Made by a program: the position numbers and the translations under genes
Assembly: GCF_000419585.1 (NCBI RefSeq)
Contig: NZ_ATTH01000001.1
Coordinates: 766,005-830,004, forward strand
Source of the DNA: Salisaeta longa DSM 21114
Lineage (GTDB): Bacteria; Bacteroidota; Rhodothermia; Rhodothermales; Salinibacteraceae
Reading direction: 5' to 3'
DNA length: 64,000 nt
Shown here: one piece after another, positions 23,367 through 32,612 of the stretch
Numbering within the stretch: position 1 is the stretch's first letter
Layout of the letters: each line of letters begins with the position of its first letter
The notes under the pieces: model-generated
The model's input: the letters and a program-made list of their open reading frames with translations, nothing else
Database searches by the model: none
Told to the model about the DNA's origin: nothing

Positions 23367-25913
23367 CTACGTCTCGGCGCGCAAGACCTCAAGCGGCGGA
23401 CGGTTGTACAGGCCGCGGCTTGTCGTGAGTCCGACGCCCACGGTGAGCGCGACCACCGCGAGCAAGGCCCCTGCAAGCGCCGCTGGGGCCCACACAAACG
23501 GACCCTCAAACACGAACAGCGACAGGCTCCACGCGGCCACGAGCGATAGTACGATGCCGGTGAGCGCGGCAAACGTACCCAAGAACAGGTACTCGATGGT
23601 CGTAATCTGAAAGACGGTGCGTTTGGACGCGCCCAGGGTTTTGAGGAGCACACTTTCGGCGGCGCGCTGCGAGCGGCTCACCACCACGGCGCCCACCAGC
23701 ACCAGCAGGCCCGTGAGGATGCTAAAGAGCGCCATGAACCGAATCACGAAGGCCATGCGCTCAAAGAGCGCGTTGAAGGTGGAGAGGATCAGCGAGAGGT
23801 CGATGGCCGAGACGTTGGGGTAGCGCTGCACCACTTCCGCCTGGACGCGGCCGGATGCCTCTTCCGTTGACGCCCGGCTGAGCACGACCCACATCTGCGG
23901 GGCTTGCTCCAGCACCCCTTCCGGAAAGACGACGAAGAAGTTGGTGCCAATGCGTTGCCAGTCGACCTGCCGGATGCTGCCCACGGTGGTGGCGAGCGGA
24001 ATGCCCTGCACGTCAAACGTGAGCGTATCGCCCAGCGTCACGCCCAACTCGCCGGCGATTTCTTCTTCGATCGAGACGGGCACCGCTGCGCCGCTCCGGA
24101 ACGGGTTGCCGGCTACCGAGTCGGCCAGCGAGCCTTTGAGGAGCGTTTCGCTTGGGCTGAGATGGTCGCGGTAGGTGACGCGGTAGTCGCGGCGGTGGGC
24201 CCACGTGAGGTCGACCGAGTCGGCCTCCAGGGCCTCAATCGACCGGCCTTTTACGCCTTGCAGCTGCGTGGTGACGATCGGCACGCGCTGCAACACGGGC
24301 AGGTTTTCGTTGCGCACGATGGAGGTGACACCCGCCAGCTGATCCGTCTGCACGTCGAACAGCACGAGGTTGGGCTGTCCGCTTCCGCCGGTGACCTCAA
24401 TGGTTTCGAGGAGTGTGCGCTGCGTGAGGAAGAGCGTCATGATGAGGAAGGTGCCCAGCCCCAGCGCCAGCATCAGCAAGGTGGTCTGGTTTTGGGGCCG
24501 GTACAGGTTGGCGAGCCCCTGCCGCCACGGGTACGACCAGGCATCGGAGAGGATGTACCGCGCGCCGACCGCGATGCCCCGGGCCGTAAGTGCTAGCAGA
24601 CCAAAGACGACGAACAGGCCGCCCGCGTAGCCCAGCCCAATTTCCCACGTGGGTGCCTGCAAGACAGCAAATCCGGTGACGCCGCTGGCAATGGCGAGCG
24701 CGATACCCACGCGCCACGGGTCCTTCCACGCCGGCGGGCCCGACTCCACCGACGACCGCAGCGCGCGCATGGGCGAAACGTCGCGCACCTCCAGCAACGG
24801 CAACAGCGCAAACAGCACCGTCACGCTCACGCCCACGCTCAGCCCCAGCACGAGCGCCTCCCACGACACCGCAAAGTTGACGGCCACCGGGAGGAAGTCC
24901 GCGAGCAGCCACGGCACGATCACCTGCACGCCGACGCCCACGAGGCAGCCCGCCAGCGCGCCAATGAGTCCCAGCGCAGCGGCCTGCAGCACGTAGATGC
25001 CGAACGTGGTGCGCCCGGCCGCGCCCAGGCAGCGCAGCACAGCAACCGTCTCGATGCGCTGCTGCACGTACACATGCACCGCGCTCGCCACGCCCAGGCT
25101 CCCCAAGATGAGGGCGATGAAGCCCACCAGGCTCAGGAAGCGGTACAGATTGCCCAGCCCCTCTTGCCAGCGCTCCGACGTTTCGGCCACGGTGTCGAGG
25201 TCTACGTCGGCCTTCTCAAACGCCGGGCGGATGGATTCCACGAGGGCCTGCACATCGCGGCCGTCGTTGAACTTGAACAGAATGGAGCGCTCCACGCGGC
25301 TGCCGCGGGCAAACAGCGTCGAGTCGATGCCGGCTTGGGGAACGTAGACGCGCGGGCTGATGGTGGAGAACGCCGCCGATTGTCCGGGCATCTTTAGCAC
25401 CTCGCCGGCGATGGGGTAGGCGCGGTCGCCGATGCGCACCGAGTCGCCCATCGTCAGGTTAAACTGCCGCAAGAGGGCGCCATCCACCAGTGCCCCGCCG
25501 CGTGCCCGGTAGGTGGCGTAGGCCGAGTCGGGCCGCGTTTGGGCGTCGCCGTAGAACGGATAGGGGCCGTCGATGGCGCGCACCGTGACGAGGCGCGTGC
25601 CGTTGGCGGAGGGGAAGTACGCCATGGAGGCGAACGAGGTGCGGCGGGCCTGCGTGCCCCCGATCGAGTCGATGAGGCTCACGATGTGGGGCGGCAGCGG
25701 CTCCTCGTGCTCGATCCGCAGATCGGCCCCCAGGAGGGCGCGGGCCTCGTTTTCGATAGACCGTGTGAGGTTGTCGCCAAAGCCATTGATGGCCACCAGC
25801 GCCGCTACACCAAGCACCATAGCGGCAAGGTACAGTAGCAAACGCGAGCGACTGCCGCGGCTGTCGCGCCACGCCATCCGAAACAAAAAGCCCATGGCGT
25901 TGAGGAGATACAT
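23367..25913 (-). CDS. FtsX-type ABC transporter permease (MacB/YbbP-like)
   Basis: 848 residues from ATG 25913; an ATG at 25895 is also possible. Architecture: first membrane helix (LLLYLAAMVLGVAALVAING), a large MacB-type periplasmic domain, a three-helix FtsX block (about 250-400), two further helices in the middle, a second periplasmic domain and a second FtsX block at the C-terminus. This double-FtsX layout is that of YbbP-like permeases, which use a separate LolD-like ATPase to perform mechanotransmission or lipid/lipoprotein extraction rather than transport through a pore. No ATPase gene is adjacent, which is unusual. It shares a transcript with the SDR downstream. Confidence 0.88.
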   Translation of the reverse strand: MYLLNAMGFLFRMAWRDSRGSRSRLLLYLAAMVLGVAALVAINGFGDNLTRSIENEARALLGADLRIEHEEPLPPHIVSLIDSIGGTQARRTSFASMAYFPSANGTRLVTVRAIDGPYPFYGDAQTRPDSAYATYRARGGALVDGALLRQFNLTMGDSVRIGDRAYPIAGEVLKMPGQSAAFSTISPRVYVPQAGIDSTLFARGSRVERSILFKFNDGRDVQALVESIRPAFEKADVDLDTVAETSERWQEGLGNLYRFLSLVGFIALILGSLGVASAVHVYVQQRIETVAVLRCLGAAGRTTFGIYVLQAAALGLIGALAGCLVGVGVQVIVPWLLADFLPVAVNFAVSWEALVLGLSVGVSVTVLFALLPLLEVRDVSPMRALRSSVESGPPAWKDPWRVGIALAIASGVTGFAVLQAPTWEIGLGYAGGLFVVFGLLALTARGIAVGARYILSDAWSYPWRQGLANLYRPQNQTTLLMLALGLGTFLIMTLFLTQRTLLETIEVTGGSGQPNLVLFDVQTDQLAGVTSIVRNENLPVLQRVPIVTTQLQGVKGRSIEALEADSVDLTWAHRRDYRVTYRDHLSPSETLLKGSLADSVAGNPFRSGAAVPVSIEEEIAGELGVTLGDTLTFDVQGIPLATTVGSIRQVDWQRIGTNFFVVFPEGVLEQAPQMWVVLSRASTEEASGRVQAEVVQRYPNVSAIDLSLILSTFNALFERMAFVIRFMALFSILTGLLVLVGAVVVSRSQRAAESVLLKTLGASKRTVFQITTIEYLFLGTFAALTGIVLSLVAAWSLSLFVFEGPFVWAPAALAGALLAVVALTVGVGLTTSRGLYNRPPLEVLRAET

Positions 25914-26012
25914 GAATCCGTGCAGAAAATCGTGAGTAGCCCCCAACGCACAGGCGCCGCAGGCGCTCCACGGTTACGGAACCGTTGCGGATGAAACGCG
26001 CTGCTGCTATGT

Positions 26013-26789
26013 TTGAACGATTCCCGTTTTTGCTCATCAGTCGTCGATCGGTTCTTGCCTGACGCTTCGTCCACGCTTGTCATCATTCCCACGTATAATG
26101 AGGCCCAAAACATTGAAGCCGTGCTGGAAGCGGTGCTGCAGCAGCCCGGCCGGCTGTCGGTGCTCGTCATCGACGACGGCTCGCCCGATGGCACCGCCGA
26201 ACTGGTGACAGCGCGGCAGGCGCGTCATCCCGAGCGCATTCATCTGATCCAGCGGGAGGGCAAGCTGGGCTTAGGTACGGCCTACCTGCGCGGGTTTCAG
26301 TTCGCCTTGCAGCGCTCGTACACCTACATCTGCGAGATGGACGCCGACCTGTCGCACGACCCGGAGGACCTGCCGCGGCTGGTGGGGCCGGTGCGCAGCG
26401 GATCGGCCGACCTGGCCATCGGGTCGCGCTATGTGGGCGGCGTGCGCGTCATCAACTGGCCCCTGACCCGGCTGATGCTGTCGTACGGCGCGGGCGTGTA
26501 CACGCGGCTCATCACGGGCCTGCCGGTGCAAGACGTGACGGCGGGCTTTAAGTGCTTTCACCGCCGGGTGCTGGAGCGGATCGACCTCGACCGCGTGCGC
26601 TCGAATGGGTATGCGTTTCAGGTGGAGATGCATTACCGCACGTGGCGCGCGGGCTTCGATATTGTGGAAGTGCCCGTGGTGTTTACCGAGCGCACCGAGG
26701 GGCAGTCCAAGATGAGCAAGGCCATCGTACGCGAAGCGGCCTGGAAGGTGTGGGAGCTGCGGCTGCGGGCGCTGTCGGGCAAGCTGTGA
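26013..26789 (+). CDS. GT2 polyprenol-phosphate glycosyltransferase (Dpm1-like)
   Basis: Up to 258 residues from TTG 26013; the start is uncertain because no ATG precedes the fold (TTG at 26055 is another choice). The fold begins STLVIIPTYNEAQNIEAVLE, with VIDDGSPDGT for UDP/GDP-sugar binding, the DAD motif in CEMDADLSHDPEDLP and the family-specific QDVTAGFKCFHRR. This is the dolichol-phosphate mannose synthase group, which loads a sugar onto polyprenyl phosphate at the inner membrane. It lacks the C-terminal membrane helices of some members. It could supply the donor for GT-C enzymes such as the one at 61.8 kb, which is an inference. It is divergent from the ABC permease. Confidence 0.88.
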   Translation: MNDSRFCSSVVDRFLPDASSTLVIIPTYNEAQNIEAVLEAVLQQPGRLSVLVIDDGSPDGTAELVTARQARHPERIHLIQREGKLGLGTAYLRGFQFALQRSYTYICEMDADLSHDPEDLPRLVGPVRSGSADLAIGSRYVGGVRVINWPLTRLMLSYGAGVYTRLITGLPVQDVTAGFKCFHRRVLERIDLDRVRSNGYAFQVEMHYRTWRAGFDIVEVPVVFTERTEGQSKMSKAIVREAAWKVWELRLRALSGKL

Positions 26790-26805
26790 GCGCGGGCGAC
26801 TTTAG

Positions 26806-26848
26806 GTCATCCCGTAGGGGCAATCTCCACAGTTGGGCAATCTCCACA
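26806..26848 (+). repeat. Partial dispersed repeat with duplicated GGCAATCTCC
   Basis: GTCATCCCGTAGG followed by GGGCAATCTCCACA, then a second GGGCAATCTCCACA 17 bp on. It shares GTCAT and GGCAATCTCC with the 13393 element but the left arm is shortened and the GGCAATCTCC part is duplicated in direct order. It lies in the gap between the GT2 gene and a toxin-antitoxin pair. Confidence 0.6.
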
Positions 26849-26927
26849 CATCGGAACGGCTGCTCATTTCGTTTATTTCACTTAACGCGTGTGTAGCTTA
26901 CTTCAGTATCCCAAAAAAACCATTGCG

Positions 26928-27359
26928 ATGCCCCAAGCCACACGCCGTAGTTCTACGCTACCGGATAGGCAAACGGATGCTCTTAATGATGTGCGCCGCG
27001 TGTTGGAGCGCCACCCTGACGCCTCAGCCGTGACGCTCACCGTCGAAGATGAAGCGGTTGACCTAGATGCTGGCCTGGTTGCTCAGATGCTAGAGGCGTT
27101 TGCAGCGCTTGCTCGTGGTGAGGATCCGCTTGCGGACAAGGAGTTGACGACAACTGAGGCCGCCGACCTGCTCAACGTCTCACGTCCCCATCTCGTGAAG
27201 CTCCTCACACAGGGCAAGATTCCCCACCATAAGGTAGGAACCCACCGCCGTGTGTACCGCGGTGATGTGCTGGCGTACAAACGCAAGCAGCAGGACATCT
27301 CTAACGAAGCCATGCAGGCGCTTGCCGATCAGGCACAAGCGCTAGATATGGGGTATTAG
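26928..27359 (+). CDS. Excisionase-type HTH antitoxin
   Basis: 143 residues from ATG 26928; the frame is open upstream to 26889 but without features. Residues 75-125 form a MerR/excisionase helix-turn-helix: TTTEAADLLNVSRPHLVKLL, GKIPHHKVGTHRRVYRGDVL. The N-terminal part resembles a small dimerisation domain (AVTLTVEDEAVDL). This family is the usual antitoxin partner of PIN-domain toxins in a two-gene operon, and a PIN gene follows 51 bp downstream. It probably represses its own promoter. It remains intact although its toxin is broken. Confidence 0.85.
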   Translation: MPQATRRSSTLPDRQTDALNDVRRVLERHPDASAVTLTVEDEAVDLDAGLVAQMLEAFAALARGEDPLADKELTTTEAADLLNVSRPHLVKLLTQGKIPHHKVGTHRRVYRGDVLAYKRKQQDISNEAMQALADQAQALDMGY

Positions 27360-27410
27360 GATGAGGTCGTGATGATTTTCTGTTCGTCTTTGACGTGACA
27401 TTTCTCATGT

Positions 27411-27983
27411 ATGTCCACACGGCCGGTCGTCCTCTACGACGCCAATGTGTTGTATCCGGCGCAGCTTAGGGACTTGTTAATGCGATTGGCCATAGCAGAT
27501 TTGGTGCGTGCGCACTGGAGCGACGCGATTCATGAAGAATGGATGCGTAGTCTGCTGGCCAATCGCAGAGACTTGACGCGTGCCCAATTAGAGCGAACCC
27601 GTGACCTCATGGAAGCAGCCCTTCCGGGCGCGTCGGTCGATAGGTATCAGCAGAACATACCAAAGGTCACGCTTCCCGATCCAGACGACCGGCATGTCTT
27701 GGCTGCTGCAGTCCATGCGGGTGCAGAATAGATCGTAACGTTCAATCTAGCGGATTTCCCTGCGTCGGCGCTTGACGGCTGCGGGGTCGAAGCCGTACAT
27801 CCTGATACGTTCCTTGTGATGCTTTTTGATCGAACGCCAAACGATGTCATAAAGGTCGCTAACAAGCATCGCGCTTCTCTGCGAAATCCGCCAATGAGTC
27901 CATCAGACTACCTCAAGTCCCTCAGAAATGGGCGACTGCCAAGCGTTGCAGGGAGGCTAGAGGCGCACGCAGATCGGATATGA
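27411..27983 (+). pseudogene. PIN-domain toxin broken by an in-frame TAG
   Basis: The start gives MSTRPVVLYDANVLYPAQLR with the first PIN aspartate, HWSDAIHEEWMRSL with the acidic pair, and LPDPDDRHVLAAAVHAGAE with the third acidic site. TAG at 27729-27731 interrupts, and the same frame then continues IVTFNLADFPASALDGCGVE to TGA at 27981-27983, including the last PIN motif. The expected sequence at the lesion is AEQIVTFN, so a single CAG-to-TAG change explains it. The truncated product of 106 residues would lack the final strand and helices of the PIN fold. PIN toxins are Mg-dependent RNases. Confidence 0.85.
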
Positions 27984-28324
27984 TTTCGTAAATGAATTCC
28001 AAAGTCTATGACGATTCAATACCCACAATTGCTCTGAACAGGGATCAAAAGCAGGCGAATGATCGGGCGTTGCGCGTGCAATTGGGCAAACCGAACCGAA
28101 TAACCATCTGAACCATCCATACCACATCGCTATCATCAACCCATCGCATCGTTTCTACTGCCACGGCCTCCTGCGCAGCGACGATAGCTGTGGTGCAGAC
28201 CCCTACACGCGAATGGGTTGTTTGCTGATTGCTGCTGTGGGGGTACGTGAAGCGAACGGCCACATCGGCAGTGGGTACGTTACCTGTAGTTTGTTGCTTT
28301 GCTCATCAACCGCTCCATCCGCTC
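27984..28324. other. 341-bp intergenic region before the Usp gene
   Basis: No gene or recognisable repeat is seen. It must contain the promoter of the downstream universal stress gene; a loose -7-like TGTAGTTTG occurs at 28286-28294 without a convincing -33 partner. Confidence 0.5.
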
Positions 28325-29245
28325 ATGCAGCTGCAAAACATCCTTGTACCCACCGATTTCTCCCCCTGCGCGTCGCACGCGCTCACCCAGGCGGTGGATC
28401 TCGCCCACCGGCGCGACGCCACCCTTCACGTCGTGCACATCGTCAACGAGCTGTCGCCCTCCTGGTACGGCCTCGACGCGGCCCGCGAGCAAGCCGAAAG
28501 CATTCAGCGCCTCATCGAGTCGGAGGCCATGGACCGCCTGGAGGCGCTGGTGCCGCCGTCGGGCGAAATTAGCGTCCGGGCCGATGTGGACGTGCAGGTC
28601 AGCTTCGACGTGGCCGAGGCGATTGAATCCAATATCGAGGAGCGGTCCATCGACCTGGTGGTGATGGGCATGCGCGGCCATGCCGATGACGAACGGCTGG
28701 GCCACGTGGCGCATGAGATCATCCGCCACGCCCCCTGTCCCGTGCTGGCCGTCAACGAACAGGCGCCCTGGGCCACCGCCGATGAACAGATCGGCCACGA
28801 TGACCTGCTGGTGCCCATCGACTTCTCGGAGGCCTCGGAGGCCGCGCTGGTGACGGCCCGTGAATGGGCGGAGTGGTACGGGGCGCGCCTCCACCTGCTC
28901 TTCGTAGGCGAGCAGCGCCTGGTGCCTACCTTCAGCGACATTGGCGTGCCTACGGTGCAGCGCCTGGACATGGACGATACCATGATCGAGAATGCCGAGG
29001 CGGCCCTACAGCAGCTGTACGAATCGGGCGATGGGCCTACGGGGCCGGTGTCGTACCACGTGGTGCAGGGCCATGTGGCGGAGGAGGTGCTGGACTATGC
29101 CGAGACGCATGGCATGAGCCTCATCGTGATGGCGCCGCGTGGCCTCTCGGGCATGCAGCGTTTCTTACTAGGCAGCAATACCGAGCGCGTGGTGCGTCTG
29201 GCGCCCTGCCCGGTGCTCACCTTGCGTCAGAGCCAGGATGCCTGA
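28325..29245 (+). CDS. Tandem universal stress protein
   Basis: 306 residues from ATG 28325; the open frame upstream is not family-like. Two UspA domains lie in tandem: residues 1-145 (NILVPTDFSPCASHALTQAV ... VVMGMRGHADDERLGHVAHEIIRHAPCPVLAV) and 155-306 (DLLVPIDFSEASEAALVTAR ... IVMAPRGLSGMQRFLLGSNTERVV, quoted in part). The second domain has the ATP-binding pattern G-x2-G-x9-G-S closely (PRGLSGMQRFLLGSNTE); the first has a weaker version. Such proteins aid survival of stress; the ligand and partner are unknown. It converges with nadB (118 bp between stops). Confidence 0.92.
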   Translation: MQLQNILVPTDFSPCASHALTQAVDLAHRRDATLHVVHIVNELSPSWYGLDAAREQAESIQRLIESEAMDRLEALVPPSGEISVRADVDVQVSFDVAEAIESNIEERSIDLVVMGMRGHADDERLGHVAHEIIRHAPCPVLAVNEQAPWATADEQIGHDDLLVPIDFSEASEAALVTAREWAEWYGARLHLLFVGEQRLVPTFSDIGVPTVQRLDMDDTMIENAEAALQQLYESGDGPTGPVSYHVVQGHVAEEVLDYAETHGMSLIVMAPRGLSGMQRFLLGSNTERVVRLAPCPVLTLRQSQDA

Positions 29246-29363
29246 TGCGTGCGTGCTGCTGCGGTGAAGGCCGCTGCAGACATGGGCTCCGGCGAGTCCC
29301 TATCGGCAACCGGACGCCCAACTTCCGCTGCCTTACCAAGCCTCATGGCGCTGGACACGCGCC

Positions 29364-30953
29364 TTACACCAGCGTGGCGCGTCGTTCGGCGTCGTGGGGC
29401 TCGGGGTAGTCGAGGGTGTAGTGCAGTCCGCGGCTCTCGCGGCGTTGCCGTGCGCACTCGATGATGAGGTAGCTGACGGCAATCATGTTGCGGAGCTCGC
29501 ACAGCGGCTCGGAGACGTGCGAGGCTTTGTAGTGCGCCTCGGTTTCTTCGTAGAGCAGGCGCGTCCGCCGCCGCGCGCGCTTCAGCCGCACGTTGGAGCG
29601 CACGATGCCCACGTAGTTGCTCATCACGCGCTGCAGCTCGTCGCGGTTGTGGGTGACGAGCACGTGCTCGCCGGGCTGCTCGGTGCCGCTCGCGTCCCAA
29701 TCCGGAATGCCGTCGGGGCGGTACGCGTCATCGCGCAGGTACTGCAGGGCGGGGGGGGCGGCGCGGTGGCTAAAGACGAGGCCTTCCAGCAGCGAGTTGC
29801 TGGCCAGGCGGTTGGCGCCGTGCAGGCCCGTGCAGGCCACCTCGCCCGTGGCCCAGAGGCCGTGGATGGACGTCCGGCCGTGCGCGTCGGTCTGCACGCC
29901 CCCGCACTGATAGTGGGCGGCGGGGACGACGGGAATGGGCGCAGCCGTGATGTCGATGCCGTACTGCAGGCACGTGTCGTAGATGGTGGGGAAGTGCGTA
30001 CGGATGGCCTCGGCCGGCTTGTGCGAGATGTCGAGCCACACGTGCGACTCGCCCCGCTGCTTCAGTTGGTCGTCGATGGCGCGGGCCACGATGTCGCGCG
30101 GGGCAAGCTCGCCGCGTGCATCATATTCGGGCATAAACCGCTCGCCGGCCTGGTTGCGCAGGATGCCGCCCTCACCGCGCACCGCTTCCGAGATGAGAAA
30201 GGAATCGGCCTCGGGGTGGTAGAGCGCCGTGGGGTGGAACTGCATAAACTCCATGTTGGCCACGCGGGCCTTGGCGCGATAGGCCATGGCCACGCCGTCG
30301 CCGGTGGCTACCAGCGGATTGGTGGTGTGGCGGTAGACTTGCCCGCAGCCGCCGGTGGCCAGCATTGTGACGCCGGCGGTACACGTGTGTACCGTGCCTG
30401 TGGCTTTCTCCAGGACGTACGCGCCAAAGCAGTGCACATCGGGCCGCAGCCGCGAGACGTGGCGGCCCAGGTGGTGCTCGGTGATGAGGTCGACGGCGTA
30501 GTGCGCCTCGAACACGTGGATGTTGGGATGGGCCTGCACGCGCTCCACCAGCGTGTGCTCTACCTCGTAGCCGGTGGCGTCGGCCGCGTGCACAATGCGG
30601 TTGGCGGAGTGCCCGCCCTCGCGGCCCAGGTGCAGCGCGCCGTTGCCGTTGATGCGAGTAAAGGTGGCGCCCATGTCCATGAGTTCGCGAACCCGCGCGG
30701 GGCCCTCGCGCACGACGATCTCTACAATGTCGCGGTTGCACAGCCCGGCGCCCGCGATGCACGTGTCCTCGATGTGTTGCTCGGGGGCGTCGTCGTCGGC
30801 CATCACCGCGGCAATACCGCCCTGTGCATACGCGGTGTTGGCTTCGTCAATCGCGGCCTTCGTGACGAGGGCAACGGAGGCATGGTCGGCCATGCGCAGC
30901 GCGAACGTGAGGCCCGCTACGCCGCTTCCAATCACAAGTACGTCGTGGTGCAT
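29364..30953 (-). CDS. nadB: L-aspartate oxidase
   Basis: 529 residues from ATG 30953; the 29-codon upstream extension is not conserved in type. FAD-binding begins at once (DVLVIGSGVAGLTFALRM). The succinate dehydrogenase/fumarate reductase-type core has AYAQGGIAAVMADDD, the substrate-binding HLGREGGHSANRIVHAADATG, MEFMQFHPTALYHP, and the active-site region SEAVRGEGGILRN. It oxidises L-aspartate to iminoaspartate, the first step of bacterial NAD synthesis, with NadA next. nadA and nadC are not in the window. Fumarate reductase FrdA is excluded by length and by absence of frdB. Confidence 0.94.
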   Translation of the reverse strand: MHHDVLVIGSGVAGLTFALRMADHASVALVTKAAIDEANTAYAQGGIAAVMADDDAPEQHIEDTCIAGAGLCNRDIVEIVVREGPARVRELMDMGATFTRINGNGALHLGREGGHSANRIVHAADATGYEVEHTLVERVQAHPNIHVFEAHYAVDLITEHHLGRHVSRLRPDVHCFGAYVLEKATGTVHTCTAGVTMLATGGCGQVYRHTTNPLVATGDGVAMAYRAKARVANMEFMQFHPTALYHPEADSFLISEAVRGEGGILRNQAGERFMPEYDARGELAPRDIVARAIDDQLKQRGESHVWLDISHKPAEAIRTHFPTIYDTCLQYGIDITAAPIPVVPAAHYQCGGVQTDAHGRTSIHGLWATGEVACTGLHGANRLASNSLLEGLVFSHRAAPPALQYLRDDAYRPDGIPDWDASGTEQPGEHVLVTHNRDELQRVMSNYVGIVRSNVRLKRARRRTRLLYEETEAHYKASHVSEPLCELRNMIAVSYLIIECARQRRESRGLHYTLDYPEPHDAERRATLV

Positions 30954-31067
30954 AAAAGCTGAATACGCTGCTGTAGTACAGTGGCACCACAGCATACGCC
31001 GGCCGCCGGAGGGAGTTGTCGCTACCGCGGGGGCCTCCAACGATACCGGGAATTTTCCAGTAACGCC

Positions 31068-32432
31068 TCATTTACCTTGCCGCTCCCTCAAGCGCTCGCG
31101 TTGTTCCGTGCGCCATGCCTCGTACGCGTCCATCTGTTGAGGGGTAAGGACGGTTCGCAGGCGCGCCGCGGTGCGTTCGTTGAGGCGACGCATCTTTTGC
31201 AGCAGGCGCCAGCGCGCGCGGCGGCTCAGGGCGTCGCGTTGGGCCTCTGGCGGCCTAAGGGCGCGAAGCTGCGTGATATGGTCAACGAGTATCGGGCGCA
31301 CGGCTTGCTCTTGCTTGGACGTGAGGTCTAAGTCCTTCGAGAGGCGGAGCAGGTACAGGTTGGCGATCATCTCCGGATCCGCCGGCGGGCGTGGCGGGGC
31401 TTCGTAGGCGGTGCCATCGAGCAGGCGCGCCAGAAACTCGCTGTCCTGCCATTCGGCATTCGGTCGTCCGAGCCGCACGACGACCATGTGGCGCGACGGG
31501 ATGATGTACAGGCGCTGGTTGAACAGACCGGCCGCCATGAACACATCCGGCGGCCCCTCGCCATAGATGAGGCGTTCTTGGGCACCGCCTACAGACCGGG
31601 GGATCTGCTGGAAGAACGCGTTGCTGGTATCTACCGGGGCGTTGAGCCAGACCGACAGCCCGTAACCCGGCGCTACAGGGCTCGCCGTGGTGAGGCGGTC
31701 GATGAGGCCCGGCGGCACCACCGCGGCGCCCGCCCAGCGTCCGTCGTTAAGGATGAGGCGACCGAAGCGCAGCCAGTCGCGGGCCGTCATGTACGCGCCG
31801 CCCGCCAGGTTCGGGTCGCCCTGCGTGCGGGCCCACCGCGCGACCTCGGCCCCGATGGGGTCGAGGAGGCGCTCCTGCAGGTACTGTGTGGGCGTCGTGT
31901 CGCCAAGCACGTCGCGCAGCACGGCCCCAAATACCTGAAAGCCGGTTGAGCCGTAGCGGAAGCCTTCGCCCGGCGGATGCACAAGCGGTTGGTTGAGGGC
32001 CTCCGCAAAAGTCATGGAGGGGTGAACGCCGGTCTTGAGTCCGCTGGTAAGGTGCAGCAGCTGCCGGATCGTAATCGTAGCCTTCTGAGAATCCGTGCGC
32101 CAGGACGGCAGGACCGTGGCTACGCGCTGGTCGAGCATCAGCAGCCCATCGGCAATGGCTGCGTGCGCGAGCACTCCGTTGAAGGTCTTGGTGCCGCTGG
32201 CCAAAAGATGCGGTGTCGTAGCGTCGTACCCGTTCTGGTACGTCTCCAACACAAGCGTGCCGTCCACCCACACCAGCACTGCATCGCCCGCATGGGCTTC
32301 GGAGTAGGCGGCTGCCATCTGGAGATTCTCTTCGGGGATGGGACCCGTTGTCGGAGGATCTTGGGCGACCGGCGGTGTTGCGGCGCTGCATCCAACGAGT
32401 AGAGCAAAGAAAATAAGTAGGGAGCGATACAT
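31068..32432 (-). CDS. Lipoprotein serine hydrolase with C-terminal Spy-like helical tail
   Basis: 454 residues from ATG 32432. The N-terminus MYRSLLIFFALLVGC is a lipoprotein signal with Cys15 as lipobox cysteine. The beta-lactamase/transpeptidase-like domain has SGTK (Ser79-Lys82) as the SxxK motif and YGS (160-162) as the YxN-like motif. Its last 110 residues (from about 345) are charged helices: YLLRLSKDLDLTSKQEQAV and LRTVLTPQQMDAYEAWR. The LTxxQ repeats are the signature of Spy/CpxP-type periplasmic proteins. That fusion is not standard for class C-like hydrolases. Likely an esterase or peptidase at the envelope. Frame upstream of 32432 lacks a signal. Confidence 0.85.
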   Translation of the reverse strand: MYRSLLIFFALLVGCSAATPPVAQDPPTTGPIPEENLQMAAAYSEAHAGDAVLVWVDGTLVLETYQNGYDATTPHLLASGTKTFNGVLAHAAIADGLLMLDQRVATVLPSWRTDSQKATITIRQLLHLTSGLKTGVHPSMTFAEALNQPLVHPPGEGFRYGSTGFQVFGAVLRDVLGDTTPTQYLQERLLDPIGAEVARWARTQGDPNLAGGAYMTARDWLRFGRLILNDGRWAGAAVVPPGLIDRLTTASPVAPGYGLSVWLNAPVDTSNAFFQQIPRSVGGAQERLIYGEGPPDVFMAAGLFNQRLYIIPSRHMVVVRLGRPNAEWQDSEFLARLLDGTAYEAPPRPPADPEMIANLYLLRLSKDLDLTSKQEQAVRPILVDHITQLRALRPPEAQRDALSRRARWRLLQKMRRLNERTAARLRTVLTPQQMDAYEAWRTEQRERLRERQGK

Positions 32433-32612
32433 GGCGGCTGCGTGTGTAGGAATCATAGCATGAGGCGATCCACTGTGCATACACGCTCGACGGTAACAAC
32501 CCCCCAATCTTAAAATGATACAATAATGTAACGCAGCCAAATGCAGCGCACCGCCACGCCGGGGAGCCGACGGGCGGTGCGGTGGGGGCTTTCGAGACGT
32601 GCTTGCGGGTCG

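Noticed and set aside
21345-27731. Amber read-through or recoding at the two TAG codons
   Set aside because: TAG is used as an ordinary stop by several intact genes here (for example the hydrolase at 3115, the antitoxin ending at 34348 and ligA), so general reassignment is unlikely; nonsense mutation is simpler.
29394-30962. 522-codon plus-strand frame antisense to nadB
   Set aside because: It only mirrors nadB, which has complete FAD and active-site motifs; no start context or recognisable fold on the plus strand.
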